Shown in pieces: positions 36,793-45,049 of a stretch of DNA of 64,000 nt. The stretch is taken from assembly GCF_006494815.1 (NCBI RefSeq), contig NZ_CP041091.1, positions 620,001 through 684,000 on the forward strand, given 5' to 3'. Numbering within the stretch: position 1 is the first letter of the stretch; each line of letters begins with the position of its first letter. The position numbers and the translations under genes were made by a program. Under the pieces are notes generated by a model. That model saw nothing but the letters and a program-made list of their open reading frames with translations, searched no databases and was not told the DNA's origin. This DNA comes from Nocardioides sambongensis. GTDB lineage: Bacteria > Actinomycetota > Actinomycetes > Propionibacteriales > Nocardioidaceae.

Positions 36793-37197
36793 ATGACCGC
36801 CACCGACCACGCCGTCGGCCTCATCCGGATCGCCGCCCGGGCGGCGTCCGACAAGCTGGCCACCGACCTGGTGGCCTTCGACGTCAGCGAGCAGCTCGCG
36901 ATCACCGACGCGTTCCTCCTCGCCACCGGCGCCAACGACCGACAGGTCCGGGCGATCGTGGAGGAGATCGAGGACAAGCTCCGCGAGGCCGACGCCAAGC
37001 CGATCCGGCGCGAGGGCCGCACCGACGGTCGCTGGGTGCTGCTCGACTACGGCGACATCGTGGTGCACGTCCAGCACTCCGAGGAGCGGGAGTACTACGC
37101 GCTCGAGCGGCTGTGGCGCGACTGCCCGGCCATCGAGCTGCCGGCCGAGGTGCACGGCCCGCCCGCGCCGGGGACCGGCACCACCGACGACGTCTGA
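36793..37197 (+). CDS. rsfS: ribosome silencing factor RsfS
   Basis: 134 residues; AGGAGA 6 nt before the ATG. Iojap/DUF143 family: DLVAFDVSEQLAITDAFLLA, TGANDRQVRAIVEEIEDKLR, and the WVLLDYGDIVVHVQHSEERE core. It binds L14 on the 50S subunit and blocks subunit joining when nutrients are scarce. The nadD-rsfS order is typical. Confidence 0.95.
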   Translation: MTATDHAVGLIRIAARAASDKLATDLVAFDVSEQLAITDAFLLATGANDRQVRAIVEEIEDKLREADAKPIRREGRTDGRWVLLDYGDIVVHVQHSEEREYYALERLWRDCPAIELPAEVHGPPAPGTGTTDDV

Positions 37198-37207
37198 GCC
37201 GGCGACC

Positions 37208-37810
37208 ATGACGCGCCGGATCGTCCTGCTCCGCCACGGTCAGACCGCCTGGAACGCCGAGCGGCGGATCCAGGGTCAGCTCGACTCCGAGCTCGACGCG
37301 ACCGGGCTGCTCCAGGCCAAGACGGTCGCGCCGGTGGTGGCGGCGATGGAGCCGACGCTGCTGGTCTCCTCGGACCTGAAGCGGGCTCGAGCCACCGCGG
37401 AGGCGGTCGCCGAGGCGACCGGGCTCTCCGCGTCGTACGACGTGCGGGTGCGGGAGTTCCACCTGGGGGACCGTCAGGGGCTGACCCACGACGAGTACGC
37501 CGCGCTCGCACCCGCGGAGTTCGCCCGGTTCCGTGCCGGGGAGTGGCGCGGCATCCCCGGCGCCGAGTCGCCCGAGGAGGTGGCGTCGCGCTACCGGGCC
37601 GCCCTGGTCGACGTCGCCGACGCGTTGGGGGAGCACGGCACCGCCGTCGTGGTCTCCCACGGGGCTGCCATCAAGATCGGCACCGCGGTCCGGCTGGGCT
37701 GGCCGCTCTCGGCCACTGCCGACCTCAAGGGGCTCGGCAACTGCGGCCGCGTGGTGCTCGAGGAGGCCGACGGGCGCTGGCGGCTGGCCGGCTACGACCT
37801 GCCGTTCTGA
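37208..37810 (+). CDS. histidine phosphatase (phosphoglycerate-mutase-like)
   Basis: 200 residues, 10 bp after rsfS. RHG motif IVLLRHGQTAWNAERRIQGQ gives the phosphorylated His; the second catalytic His is in VVVSHGAAIKIGTAVRLGWP. Similar to GpgP/CobC-type broad phosphatases. Proteins at this site after rsfS in Mycobacterium include glucosyl-3-phosphoglycerate phosphatase; the same activity here is a guess. Confidence 0.85.
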   Translation: MTRRIVLLRHGQTAWNAERRIQGQLDSELDATGLLQAKTVAPVVAAMEPTLLVSSDLKRARATAEAVAEATGLSASYDVRVREFHLGDRQGLTHDEYAALAPAEFARFRAGEWRGIPGAESPEEVASRYRAALVDVADALGEHGTAVVVSHGAAIKIGTAVRLGWPLSATADLKGLGNCGRVVLEEADGRWRLAGYDLPF

Positions 37811-37850
37811 GCGTCGCCGCGAGCCCCGAGCGACGGGGTGGACCCCCGAT

Positions 37851-37879
37851 TTCGGTCTCGTGGAGGTGTTGGCTAGTAT
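37851..37879 (+). promoter_or_regulatory. promoter of tRNA-Ala
   Basis: TTCGGT (37851-37856) and TAGTAT (37874-37879) with 17-bp spacing; transcription would start near 37886, about 28 nt before the tRNA. Confidence 0.55.
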
Positions 37880-37913
37880 TCACGTCGTTGTCCGAGAGGA
37901 CGGCACAGAGTTT

Positions 37914-37989
37914 GGGGCTGTGGCGCAGCTGGTAGCGCATCTGCATGGCATGCAGAGGGTCAGGGGTTCGAGTCCCCTCAGCTCCACCA
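37914..37989 (+). tRNA. tRNA-Ala (anticodon GGC), integration site of the mobile element
   Basis: 76 nt including an encoded CCA. Acceptor GGGGCTG pairs with CAGCTCC (one G-U). The anticodon stem TCTGC/GCAGA encloses loop ATGGCAT, anticodon GGC. The T-arm GGGGTTCGAGTCCCC is perfect. Foreign genes begin at once downstream, so the 3-prime end is the probable att core; no second copy of the 3-prime sequence was seen in the window. Confidence 0.95.
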
Positions 37990-37995
37990 AACGGG

Positions 37996-38034
37996 TCCGC
38001 AGGACGGAAGTGAAAATCGCTTCTGGCCTGCGGA
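37996..38034. repeat. inverted repeat just beyond tRNA-Ala
   Basis: TCCGCAGG (37996-38003) and CCTGCGGA (38027-38034) flank a 23-nt centre holding GAAG ... CTTC. It could be a terminator for the tRNA or an arm site for the recombinase. The rest of 37990-38192 holds nothing recognised. Confidence 0.5.
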
Positions 38035-38192
38035 TTCTGTCGTTCGACCAGGAGACGTGCTGGGTCCTCACCGAGAGGACACCCATGCAGTGGGACCAGA
38101 AAAGCACCAGAAACTCACGCACTTTCGCACCGGCTCCGAGTCATCTCGCTGGGTCTCGTCGCTGTTCGGCGCTCTTCGCGCACCTGGTCGGT

Positions 38193-38486
38193 ATGAACGC
38201 TCACGCCACATCTCGCACAGCGACTCGGACAATCCTTGAGAGCGCTGATGACCCGGACGACGTCCAGCTCCACGACCGCTTCGAGCCGACCTTCTCGCTG
38301 AAGGAGCTCGCCGAGCTCCTCGGCGTCGGCATCCAAACGCTCTACGACCTGCGCAGCCAGGACCGTGGCCCGGTTGGCTTCCGCGTCGGCCGGCACCTCC
38401 GGTTCCGCCACTCAGAGATCGAGGCCTGGCTGCATCGACTCGAGGAGGAGGACCTCGAGCGCCATCCGGGAAGCGGTAGACGATGA
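38193..38486 (+). CDS. excisionase / AlpA-like helix-turn-helix protein
   Basis: 97 residues from ATG 38193. An acidic N-terminus is followed by a MerR-type excisionase HTH (about 37-85): FSLKELAELLGVGIQTLYDL, GFRVGRHLRFRHSEIEAWLH. Its stop overlaps the integrase start (ATGA). It should act as recombination directionality factor, promoting excision of the element from tRNA-Ala. The frame stays open upstream through the tRNA, but that part is not coding. Confidence 0.85.
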   Translation: MNAHATSRTATRTILESADDPDDVQLHDRFEPTFSLKELAELLGVGIQTLYDLRSQDRGPVGFRVGRHLRFRHSEIEAWLHRLEEEDLERHPGSGRR

Positions 38487-39760
38487 GTGGGCGGCCCCGC
38501 ACCGCGATCGGAACCTTCGGGTCGATCAGCGTCCGACGGTCGCGCCGCGGGCGTTACATGGCGCGGACGCGCTTCCGCGACACCGACGGACAGCTTCGCC
38601 AGGTCAAGGCCACCGGCACCACTTCAAGCCGCGCGGTCTCCGAGCTCAAGCGAAGGCTTCTGGCGCGGCCCGGCTACGGCCAAGGAGGGCTGCTCGGCCT
38701 GCAGAGTCCCTTCGTCGACCTGGCCCAGCTGTGGCTGTCCGACCTCGAAGGGCGCGACATCTCAGAGAGCACCAAGGACAACTACCGCGACGACCTGCGT
38801 CTGCACGTGCAGCCGTTCTTCGAGCACTACACGCTCGGCGAGATCACCACCGGTCGCGTCGAGGTCTTCCTCCAGCGCGAGGCCGAGGTCTCGTACTCAC
38901 GTGCCAAACACTCGCGCACCCTGCTCAACCAGCTCTTCGGCTTCGCGCTGCGGCACGACGCGATCGGACGGAACCCAGTCGAGGGGACTTCGCCGCTGCG
39001 GAAGCCCAAGGGAACACCTCAGGCCCTGACGCTGGAACAGATCGCTGCGATCCGATCGGCCGCCGCTCGCTGGCGCACGGGTCCGGACGCCAAGGGCCCC
39101 AAGCCCGACGACAAGGTCCGAGACGCCATCGAGATCCTGCTCGGCACCGGCATGCGGCCTGGCGAGGTCCTCGCCCTGCGTCCACTGGACGTCGACGACG
39201 GCAGAAACGGAATGGTTGCGCACGTGCGGGGCACCGTCGTGCTCCGGAAAGGCGAGGGCACCTTCCGCCAGGATCGGCCGAAGACCGATGCCTCGGTCCG
39301 CCAGATCCCGGTTCCGGAGTTCGCGGCTCAAGTGATCCGGCGTCGCCTCAGCCTGATGACGCCGGAACAGCGGGAGTGGACCATCTTCCACAACCGCCAT
39401 GGTGGGCCGCTGACGATGGCCAACTTCCGCCGCACGTTTCGCGCCTTCTTGGAGCTGGCCGGACTCGAGCAGACGGGCATCTCACCACGCTGGTATCGCC
39501 GCACCGGCGCCACCGTCATTGCCCGTGGTCTCGGCGTCGACGCCGCAGCTGCTCACCTGGGCCACACCTCGACCGCGATCACCGAAGGCCACTACATCGA
39601 ACCCGACCAGACGATCGACTTCGGTCCCGCGAACGTCCTCGAGCGCACACTGCGCTCGGTCAACCCGGACGGTGCCCTGCTCAAGCAGCCGGCGGACGAC
39701 GCCGAGGAGGACCTCCTCGACCTGCTCGACTCCGCCGAGTCTGACGACGAGGTTGCCTAG
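38483..39760 (+). CDS. tyrosine-recombinase integrase of the mobile element
   Basis: 425 residues. N-terminal arm-binding region, SAM-like core-binding domain (about 75-165; LAQLWLSDLEGRDISESTKD) and catalytic domain: Arg in GTGMRPGEVLALRPLDV, Arg in SPRWYRRTGATVIARGLG (the usual HxxR His reads as Trp-Tyr-Arg-Arg), LGHTSTAITEGHYIE with the nucleophile Tyr. Related to integrases of actinobacterial integrative elements and pSAM2-like plasmids. It sits next to its target tRNA, so it marks the left end of the element. Immediately downstream (39761-39826) is non-coding. Confidence 0.9.
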   Translation: MSGRPRTAIGTFGSISVRRSRRGRYMARTRFRDTDGQLRQVKATGTTSSRAVSELKRRLLARPGYGQGGLLGLQSPFVDLAQLWLSDLEGRDISESTKDNYRDDLRLHVQPFFEHYTLGEITTGRVEVFLQREAEVSYSRAKHSRTLLNQLFGFALRHDAIGRNPVEGTSPLRKPKGTPQALTLEQIAAIRSAAARWRTGPDAKGPKPDDKVRDAIEILLGTGMRPGEVLALRPLDVDDGRNGMVAHVRGTVVLRKGEGTFRQDRPKTDASVRQIPVPEFAAQVIRRRLSLMTPEQREWTIFHNRHGGPLTMANFRRTFRAFLELAGLEQTGISPRWYRRTGATVIARGLGVDAAAAHLGHTSTAITEGHYIEPDQTIDFGPANVLERTLRSVNPDGALLKQPADDAEEDLLDLLDSAESDDEVA

Positions 39761-39826
39761 TGCGTGTCCACCAGGCGTAGTCAGCGTGCCTATCAGACGT
39801 AGTCGGAGTGCGCCTCGCTCCGCGCC

Positions 39827-41178
39827 CTACTGATGGAGTGTCGGCGGTGACTCCTCACGGGCTCGGTAACTGAGCGCGGTGTGGAGGGCCGGTCGGCTGG
39901 GGTCTTGGTTGGCGGTTGTTCGTGGCACTGGGTGCTCGGGCCGGATCCGGTTGCGGACGATGGTGATGGCCTCGACTTGGGTTGGTTCGGTGATGGGGTG
40001 TAGCGCTCGCGCAGGCGTAGGACAGGAGCGCCGGTGTCGGCGAGCTCGGGGAGAGTGGTGCGTTGGAGGTAGGTGCCGCCGGCGATGGCGTGTTCGACGA
40101 TGTCGGCGATGCGGTTGTCGACGCGGGTGAAGAGGTTGTGGAAGGCGGCGAGTTGGCGGGGTTCGACGATCTCGTTGCCGGTGAGTTTGGTGGTTCGTGT
40201 GGCGAGGGTGGCGGCTTGGGCGACCGCGGCCTTGCCGTGGCCGAGTAGGCCTCCGATGTCACGGAGCGCGCGGTGGAGGTCGGCGTAGCTCTGGGCGCGG
40301 CGGGTGAAGGCGTCGTGGAGGCGTTGGTCGACCGGTGCGGCGAGGACCGCGAGGGTGGTGGTGACGCGGCGTTGGGAATCGACGATGAGGCGTAGGTCGC
40401 GGGCGGTGGGGAGTCCTTTGAGGGCGTGGAGCAGGTTGTGTTCGGCCTGGAGGACACCGAGGACGCCTGGTTTGGCTGCGCCGCGCATGGAGCGGACGAG
40501 GGGCTGCCAGCCGAGTTTGTCGATGGTGTAGTCGGGTTGTCCGAGGCCGGTGTCGAGCGCGGCGGCGAGGGTTGCCCACCCGAGTCGTTGGGGGTGGGCG
40601 AGGGGCTGCCAGCCGGGGAGTAGGTGGTAGCGGCGGTCGAGTACGACGAGGGCTTGGGTGATCGCGGCGACGTCGCCGACCAGTGCTTGGGCTTGGGGCG
40701 TGGTGAGGATGCCGTGGGTGTCGGTGCCGCCGATGTCGTGCTCGGCGAGGGCGGCTGCTTTGGCGGCGGCGCGCCAGTGCTCGACCAGCGGGACCGTGTG
40801 GGGCGTGGTGAGTTCGGCGAGGGTGGGCAGGTTCGTGTCCTGCTGTTCGCGGTTGTCGCGGAGCAGTTTGAGGAGCGGGTGGACGACGCCACCAGCGCCG
40901 GGGTTTGGGTGGAACGGGTTGGACTTGGCGGGTGGTTGGTTGCTGAACGCCAGGGGTTGGGCGGCGGTGCAGGCTTGGATGCACCAGGTCAGCACCGAGA
41001 GGCGGTACTGCAGGAGCAGGCCGCTTGCCCGCTCGACTCCTGCGCTGGTCTCGCTGGTCTCGCGGGACGCGGTGGACTGTTCAGCCTGTTCAGCCTGTTG
41101 GAGGTAGTGCCGGACGCGGTGTTGGTGCAGCAGGGCGGTGAGTTCGGTGCGGAGCATCTGCCCGGTCTCGCCGTACAT
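39827..41178 (-). CDS. hypothetical mobile-element protein, apparent C-terminal frameshift
   Basis: Not recognised. Starts MYGETGQMLRTELTALLHQH at 41178. It is Ala/Leu/Arg-rich and predicted mostly helical (for example QQAEQAEQSTASRETSETSA, FTRRAQSYADLHRALRDIGG). At GGGG (39995-39998) the frame departs into a Pro/Ser-rich tail; one extra base gives the more protein-like ERYTPITEPTQVEAITIVRN and stop at 39827, about 450 residues. It overlaps the next upstream gene (41178) end to start, so the two are coupled. No nuclease, ATPase or membrane motif seen. Confidence 0.6.
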
Positions 41179-41600
41179 CAGGACTCGCCCTGCGGATGGT
41201 CTGGATTCTGCTTGTCTGGAGGCTGCCGGTCTTGGGTGCGGGCGTCGTCGAGCATCGCGTGGAGGAGCTCGACCTGGAGCGGGTCGAGTCCGTGGGAGGC
41301 CAGCGTGCTGATCGCGGCGGCCGCGATGGCGTGCAGCGCGGCAGTGTCGGGTGGGTGGAAGGTGTTGTCGAGGGCGGGTACGTCGTCGGCGTAGGCGGTG
41401 TCGAGGCTGAGCAGTGTCAGCTCGTAGGCGAGTGATCCGTCGAGGGTGGTGGCGGTGTCGGCGAGAGCGGCGAGGTAGGTCCTGGCTTCGGCGATCGCGA
41501 TGGCGTCGGCGAGCAGCATGAGCGGCCTCCTGACGAGCACGGGGTGGGACGAGTCCGGGTGGAGTGGTGGTTCGGCCAGCGTCGGTGCCGCGTACGGCAC
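41178..41600 (-). CDS. hypothetical mobile-element protein
   Basis: 140 residues; a start at the internal ATG 41519 (MLLADAIAIAEARTYLAALA) would give 113 and fits the helical part better. Rich in Ala and Leu, no recognised domain. Coupled to the preceding helical protein gene, so they may form a complex. Confidence 0.55.
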   Translation of the reverse strand: MPYAAPTLAEPPLHPDSSHPVLVRRPLMLLADAIAIAEARTYLAALADTATTLDGSLAYELTLLSLDTAYADDVPALDNTFHPPDTAALHAIAAAAISTLASHGLDPLQVELLHAMLDDARTQDRQPPDKQNPDHPQGES

Positions 41601-41661
41601 TGCTGGTTGTTGGGCACGGGTGCTGTGGATGCCGACCGCGCCTCGGCGGGTTGAGGCCGGG

Positions 41662-42195
41662 TTACGGCCAGGTATGGGTGCGGGCGAGGCGTTGGGCGTG
41701 GTCTTCGGCGAGGAAGGCCCGGAAGTCGGCGGCGCGGTCGGTGATGGCGACCTCGGTCGTGGCCGGTGGGGTGGGTTCGCCGGGCCAGGTGGTGGTCCGG
41801 GTGGGGCGGTCGTGGTCGAGGCGTGTGCCGTTGAGGGCGACCCAGTCGCGCAGCCGGGCGCGGGCGAGGGTGAAGTCGTGGTGCCAGTTGATCGGCGCGG
41901 ACAGTGGCGCGTCGGGGGCGTAGCTGTTGAGCCAGTGCAGGTGGAGTGCGGACAGCTCCCAGATCAGTTCGTCGTGGCGGTGCCAGTAGGGCGGCAGGAT
42001 CGTGGGCGGCAGTCCGTAGGTGATGCGGAGGAAGTCGACCCAGCGGTCGAGGTCGATGAGCTCGTTGCGGGCCTCGTCCGGGGTGAGGGTGAGCCAGTTG
42101 ACCGGACTGATCGGGATCGCGGACTCATCCGGGCGATAGTCCGACTGATGGTCCGGCTGATGGTCCGCACCCATCGCCGGCGGCGGCACCGTCAT
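41662..42195 (-). CDS. hypothetical mobile-element protein
   Basis: 177 residues from ATG 42195. Acidic, Trp-rich sequence (DARNELIDLDRWVDFLRITY, HRHDELIWELSALHLHWLNS). No recognised family; similar proteins lie next to SSB genes in actinobacterial conjugative elements (recollection, unchecked). It starts 2 nt after the corrected ssb stop, so the two are co-translated. Confidence 0.6.
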   Translation of the reverse strand: MTVPPPAMGADHQPDHQSDYRPDESAIPISPVNWLTLTPDEARNELIDLDRWVDFLRITYGLPPTILPPYWHRHDELIWELSALHLHWLNSYAPDAPLSAPINWHHDFTLARARLRDWVALNGTRLDHDRPTRTTTWPGEPTPPATTEVAITDRAADFRAFLAEDHAQRLARTHTWP

Positions 42196-42197
42196 AG

Positions 42198-42619
42198 TCA
42201 GTGCCCTACGGCCGGAGCTTGCTCGGACACGGCCTGCTGTGCTGTGGGTGCCGGGGGATCGAGGCGGCGGCGTTGTACGTCGTACCGGGTGCGGTTGGTG
42301 TCGTGTCCGATCCGGCGGGCGACGAACTGTTCCTTGATCCGGGTGGTGTCGCCGGCGGGACTTCGTATTCGTGGATGTAGCCGGAGGCGAGGAACGCATC
42401 GCCCTTGCGGAATCGCTCGTAGGCCTTCAGGGCGGTGTCGCCGAAGACGACGAGGTCGTGGAAGGTCGGGTCGAGCTTGGTGAACGACCCATCGACTTCT
42501 TTGCGGTAGTGCTCGCACCCGATGCGGGCGTGCATCCGGGCGGTACCGGATTCGGAGAAGTGGATCTCGGGCGGGCTGGCGATGAACCCGGTCAGGCTCA
42601 TCTGGGTGGGGATCGACAT
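42198..42619 (-). CDS. ssb: single-stranded DNA-binding protein, apparent frameshift
   Basis: Starts at ATG 42619 (GGGAG 8 nt upstream). OB-fold: MSLTGFIASPPEIHFSESGT, RMHARIGCEHYRKEVDGSF, HDLVVFGDTALKAYERFRKG, ASGYIHEYEV. The frame breaks at GGG (42357-42359); one extra base gives EVPAGDTTRIKEQFVARRIG and a stop at 42198, about 140 residues. It would protect the single-stranded transfer intermediate. It lacks the acidic DDDIPF tip of chromosomal SSBs. Confidence 0.75.
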
Positions 42620-42854
42620 CGGCAGGCTCCCAAGGGGTTCGCGGCAGCTGGGCGCTGGCCGCTTCGTGCCTTGCAGGTGTCGAATCGCCACCGGGGTGTC
42701 ACATGCTTCTGCAAGGCGCTGCGAGGTGCCGGGGTGGGTGGGGTGACTGCTCAGAAGCCAGTTATGTCGCGTCTTGGGACACGCCAGATTTCGGACAGAA
42801 GGGAGCCCGGCGAAGGCCTATCTCCAGCGTAGGAGGCACGCCGACAACTACTAG
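42620..42854. other. non-coding stretch upstream of ssb
   Basis: About 235 bp with no supported gene. It presumably carries the ssb promoter and the 3-prime end of the immunity-like transcript; no clear hairpin or box was found. Confidence 0.4.
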
Positions 42855-43193
42855 TCACCTACCCGGAGTGGGGTCAATACGAAACCTTCCGCCGATTTCT
42901 GCCCGCAGTTCTTTTGTCAGTTTCGACCGACGCCGCTCTTTCTCTGCGATCCATTCGTCGCGATCGGGGTCCCATCTCGGTGGGGTCGCATTGGCATTGA
43001 AGGTCCCGTGCCAGGCGGCGATCTTATCGAAGAGTTCTTTCGAGATTCCGATCCATGCAGACAACTCGTCGTAGTGGGATGATATGTGGACGCCGTCCTC
43101 CCAGAACGGTCCGGCGTATGGGTCGTCCGATATTCGAACGGACCTAATCTGCGGCAGGTCGTCAGACTGCGGCGTGGTGCGGTTGTCTTCCAT
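42855..43193 (-). CDS. putative immunity protein for the toxin-like tip
   Basis: 112 residues, MEDNRTTPQSDDLPQIRSVR ... LRAEIGGRFRIDPTPGR, rich in Asp/Glu and Trp, no signal peptide, so cytoplasmic. It begins 35 bp after the stop of the DNRLRE protein on the same strand, and both share clearly lower GC (roughly 55 percent) than the flanks. Size, acidity, position and composition fit an immunity gene of a polymorphic toxin; no family is recognised. Confidence 0.5.
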   Translation of the reverse strand: MEDNRTTPQSDDLPQIRSVRISDDPYAGPFWEDGVHISSHYDELSAWIGISKELFDKIAAWHGTFNANATPPRWDPDRDEWIAEKERRRSKLTKELRAEIGGRFRIDPTPGR

Positions 43194-43228
43194 GCCAAAC
43201 AGTCTATCGGCTCGACGGGTTCGCGTTA

Positions 43229-45049
43229 TCAGCGCGCGTCTGGATCATTCTTGGTCATAGCCGATTCTGGGCCCTTGCATGGGCCTTTTCCACTTGCGTT
43301 TGTTGGAGCGAGACTCATGATTCTGACACCTGTTTTGCCGAGCCACATTACGACCCGAACTCGGTAGGGATCGTCTGCCCCATACATCAAGAAGAATCTA
43401 CGCTGATAGCAGAAGCGGGTAGCGTTGGGGACCGTCGCTTTGTCGGGGTCCGACAGTGCCCACTTCATCATCCATCCCGCGAGATCCTGCCATTGTCGAC
43501 CTATCATCCACGACCATTTCGAGAACTGCCCTGCGTGACGATCTTTAATGTGACGGTAGCCAAACAGGCTCAGATCGGGCTCTGGTTCATAGATCCCGCA
43601 GTAAAGGCGAGCGTAGTATCGCTCCATTCGAGAGTGCCAGGCATAGCGGGTGTAGTCCTTTACGACTTTGTACTTGCCGTCGAACGCGCCACATGCAGCC
43701 CAGCCTGAGTACGGAATGTCTGGCCCAGGGTCGCTCGGGTGATCGAATTGTGTCGCAGTGGACGCCCCAGGGCCTCAGTAGCGGGAGGAGTCGCGGTTTC
43801 CGCGAGGATCGAAGCTGCATCACCTGCGGGCATCACCTGATAGGGCGCCACATCCAAGGGAGCTTCAGCGACGCCATTCGGATCTATCTCAGCGTCAGTC
43901 AGTGCGCCTTGCGGGTCCACGTCGCCCGCAGGTGGCGGAGACGTCTCTACCCCGAACTCCACCGGCTCCGACCAGCCCGAATTGTAGGCGGTCTGCGCTT
44001 GAGCTCGGAGAAAGTAATAGTCACCATTACTGATCAGCCCGGCGGGAAGAGTCCAGGTCCCAAGGGAGCCAGTCGCTGGCGTGCTCGTGTGGGTGAGGAT
44101 CTGCTCTCCCTCAGCCGAGAGTAACTCCCAGGCGAAGGTGATTGACGCGCCGCTCGGTGCCTCGGACTGGACAGTAAAGGTCGGAGTGAGCGAAGACACG
44201 AAAAGTTCGGGCGTAGCACAATCGCCCGTGCATGGGGTAGCAGCTAGATCGTGTGGTACAGATGGCAACGGCGCGGCAACGAACGGCTGGCTCGAGGACC
44301 ATGACGAGTTCAGCGATCCGTCGCTCCCGCGAGCCTTGACTGTGTAGGCGCCCCCTGCCGTCAGGGTCCCGCTCGGAACGACAACCTCGATGGCTGTGCC
44401 TGAGGGAGACGTAGGCGTCTGGTATGTCCATACCGGCGTGCCTCCCTGGTAGATGGCAATCTCAGCTGCCGTGTCGTCCTCGTCAGGATCGGACACATAC
44501 GTACGCAGGGTCGGCGTCAGGGAAGCGTACTGTCCGCTGGACGGTGACAAGTCGACCCGAAGTGGCGCGTCGGGCGCGTTGTTGATCAACTCGTAGGTGA
44601 CCTTGAGGCGGGGTTGGTTGGTGGCGTTGTCGACGGATCGGAACCAGATGACGCGGTCGGATGCCTCGTTCTGTCGGATGAGGATTCCGTGGTTGTCGAT
44701 CCCGTTGTTGACCCAGCTCTTGACGATGCCGTCGACCTCGAAGGACCGGTAGCCGCTGGTGCCGCCGTTCATGTTCACCACCGGGCTCGAGCTGTTCCAC
44801 ACGCCACCGGGCGTGGTCCACGTCTGCGCGGCGGTCCTCTTGTTCCACGTGACGGCCGAGTCGATCCACGCCTCGCTCACTCGACGGGCGGTGAAGTCGT
44901 GGTTTCCGGACCCGGTGGTCTGGGTGGAGTCGACGTAGAGGTCGAGGCTCGCGCTGTAGATGGTTGCCGTGGCGGGCAGGTTGGAGACATCGAACTTCAG
45001 CAGCGCTCGTCGTTGCCGGCCGGCGATGCCGCCGACCCGCATGTGGGCC
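43229..45049 (-). pseudogene. DNRLRE-type secreted protein, C-terminal half (toxin-like tip), cut off by IS
   Basis: Continuation of the gene starting at 47767. After the shared RVGGIAGRQRRALLKFD come a DNRLRE-like beta domain (YSASLDLYVDSTQTTGSGNH, NRPRLKVTYEL-like end) and fibronectin-like repeats (APDAPLRVDLSPSSGQYASL, GGAYTVKARGSDGSLNSSW). At CCCC (43765-43768) the frame breaks; one extra C gives EALGASTATQFDHPSDPGPD and a last domain of about 175 residues with GYRHIKDRHAGQFSKWSWMI, four Cys and many Trp, stop 43229. That domain resembles the nuclease tips of polymorphic toxins in layout and in its GxxHIxxRH motif; the match is by eye only. The IS removes its promoter and signal peptide. 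Confidence 0.65.
44990..45049. repeat. 60-bp target-site duplication, left copy (IS copy 1)
   Basis: Identical to 46797-46856. It encodes GAHMRVGGIAGRQRRALLKFD, so one copy belongs to each half of the split gene. Confidence 0.9.

Noticed and set aside
37533..38192. N-terminal extension of the excisionase frame through the phosphatase gene and tRNA
   Set aside because: It crosses an rpsB-like coding frame shift and the tRNA; the HTH domain is complete from ATG 38193.
39770..39826. Two CGTAGTC-containing units after the integrase as an att site
   Set aside because: They share no sequence with the tRNA-Ala end and are too short and imperfect.
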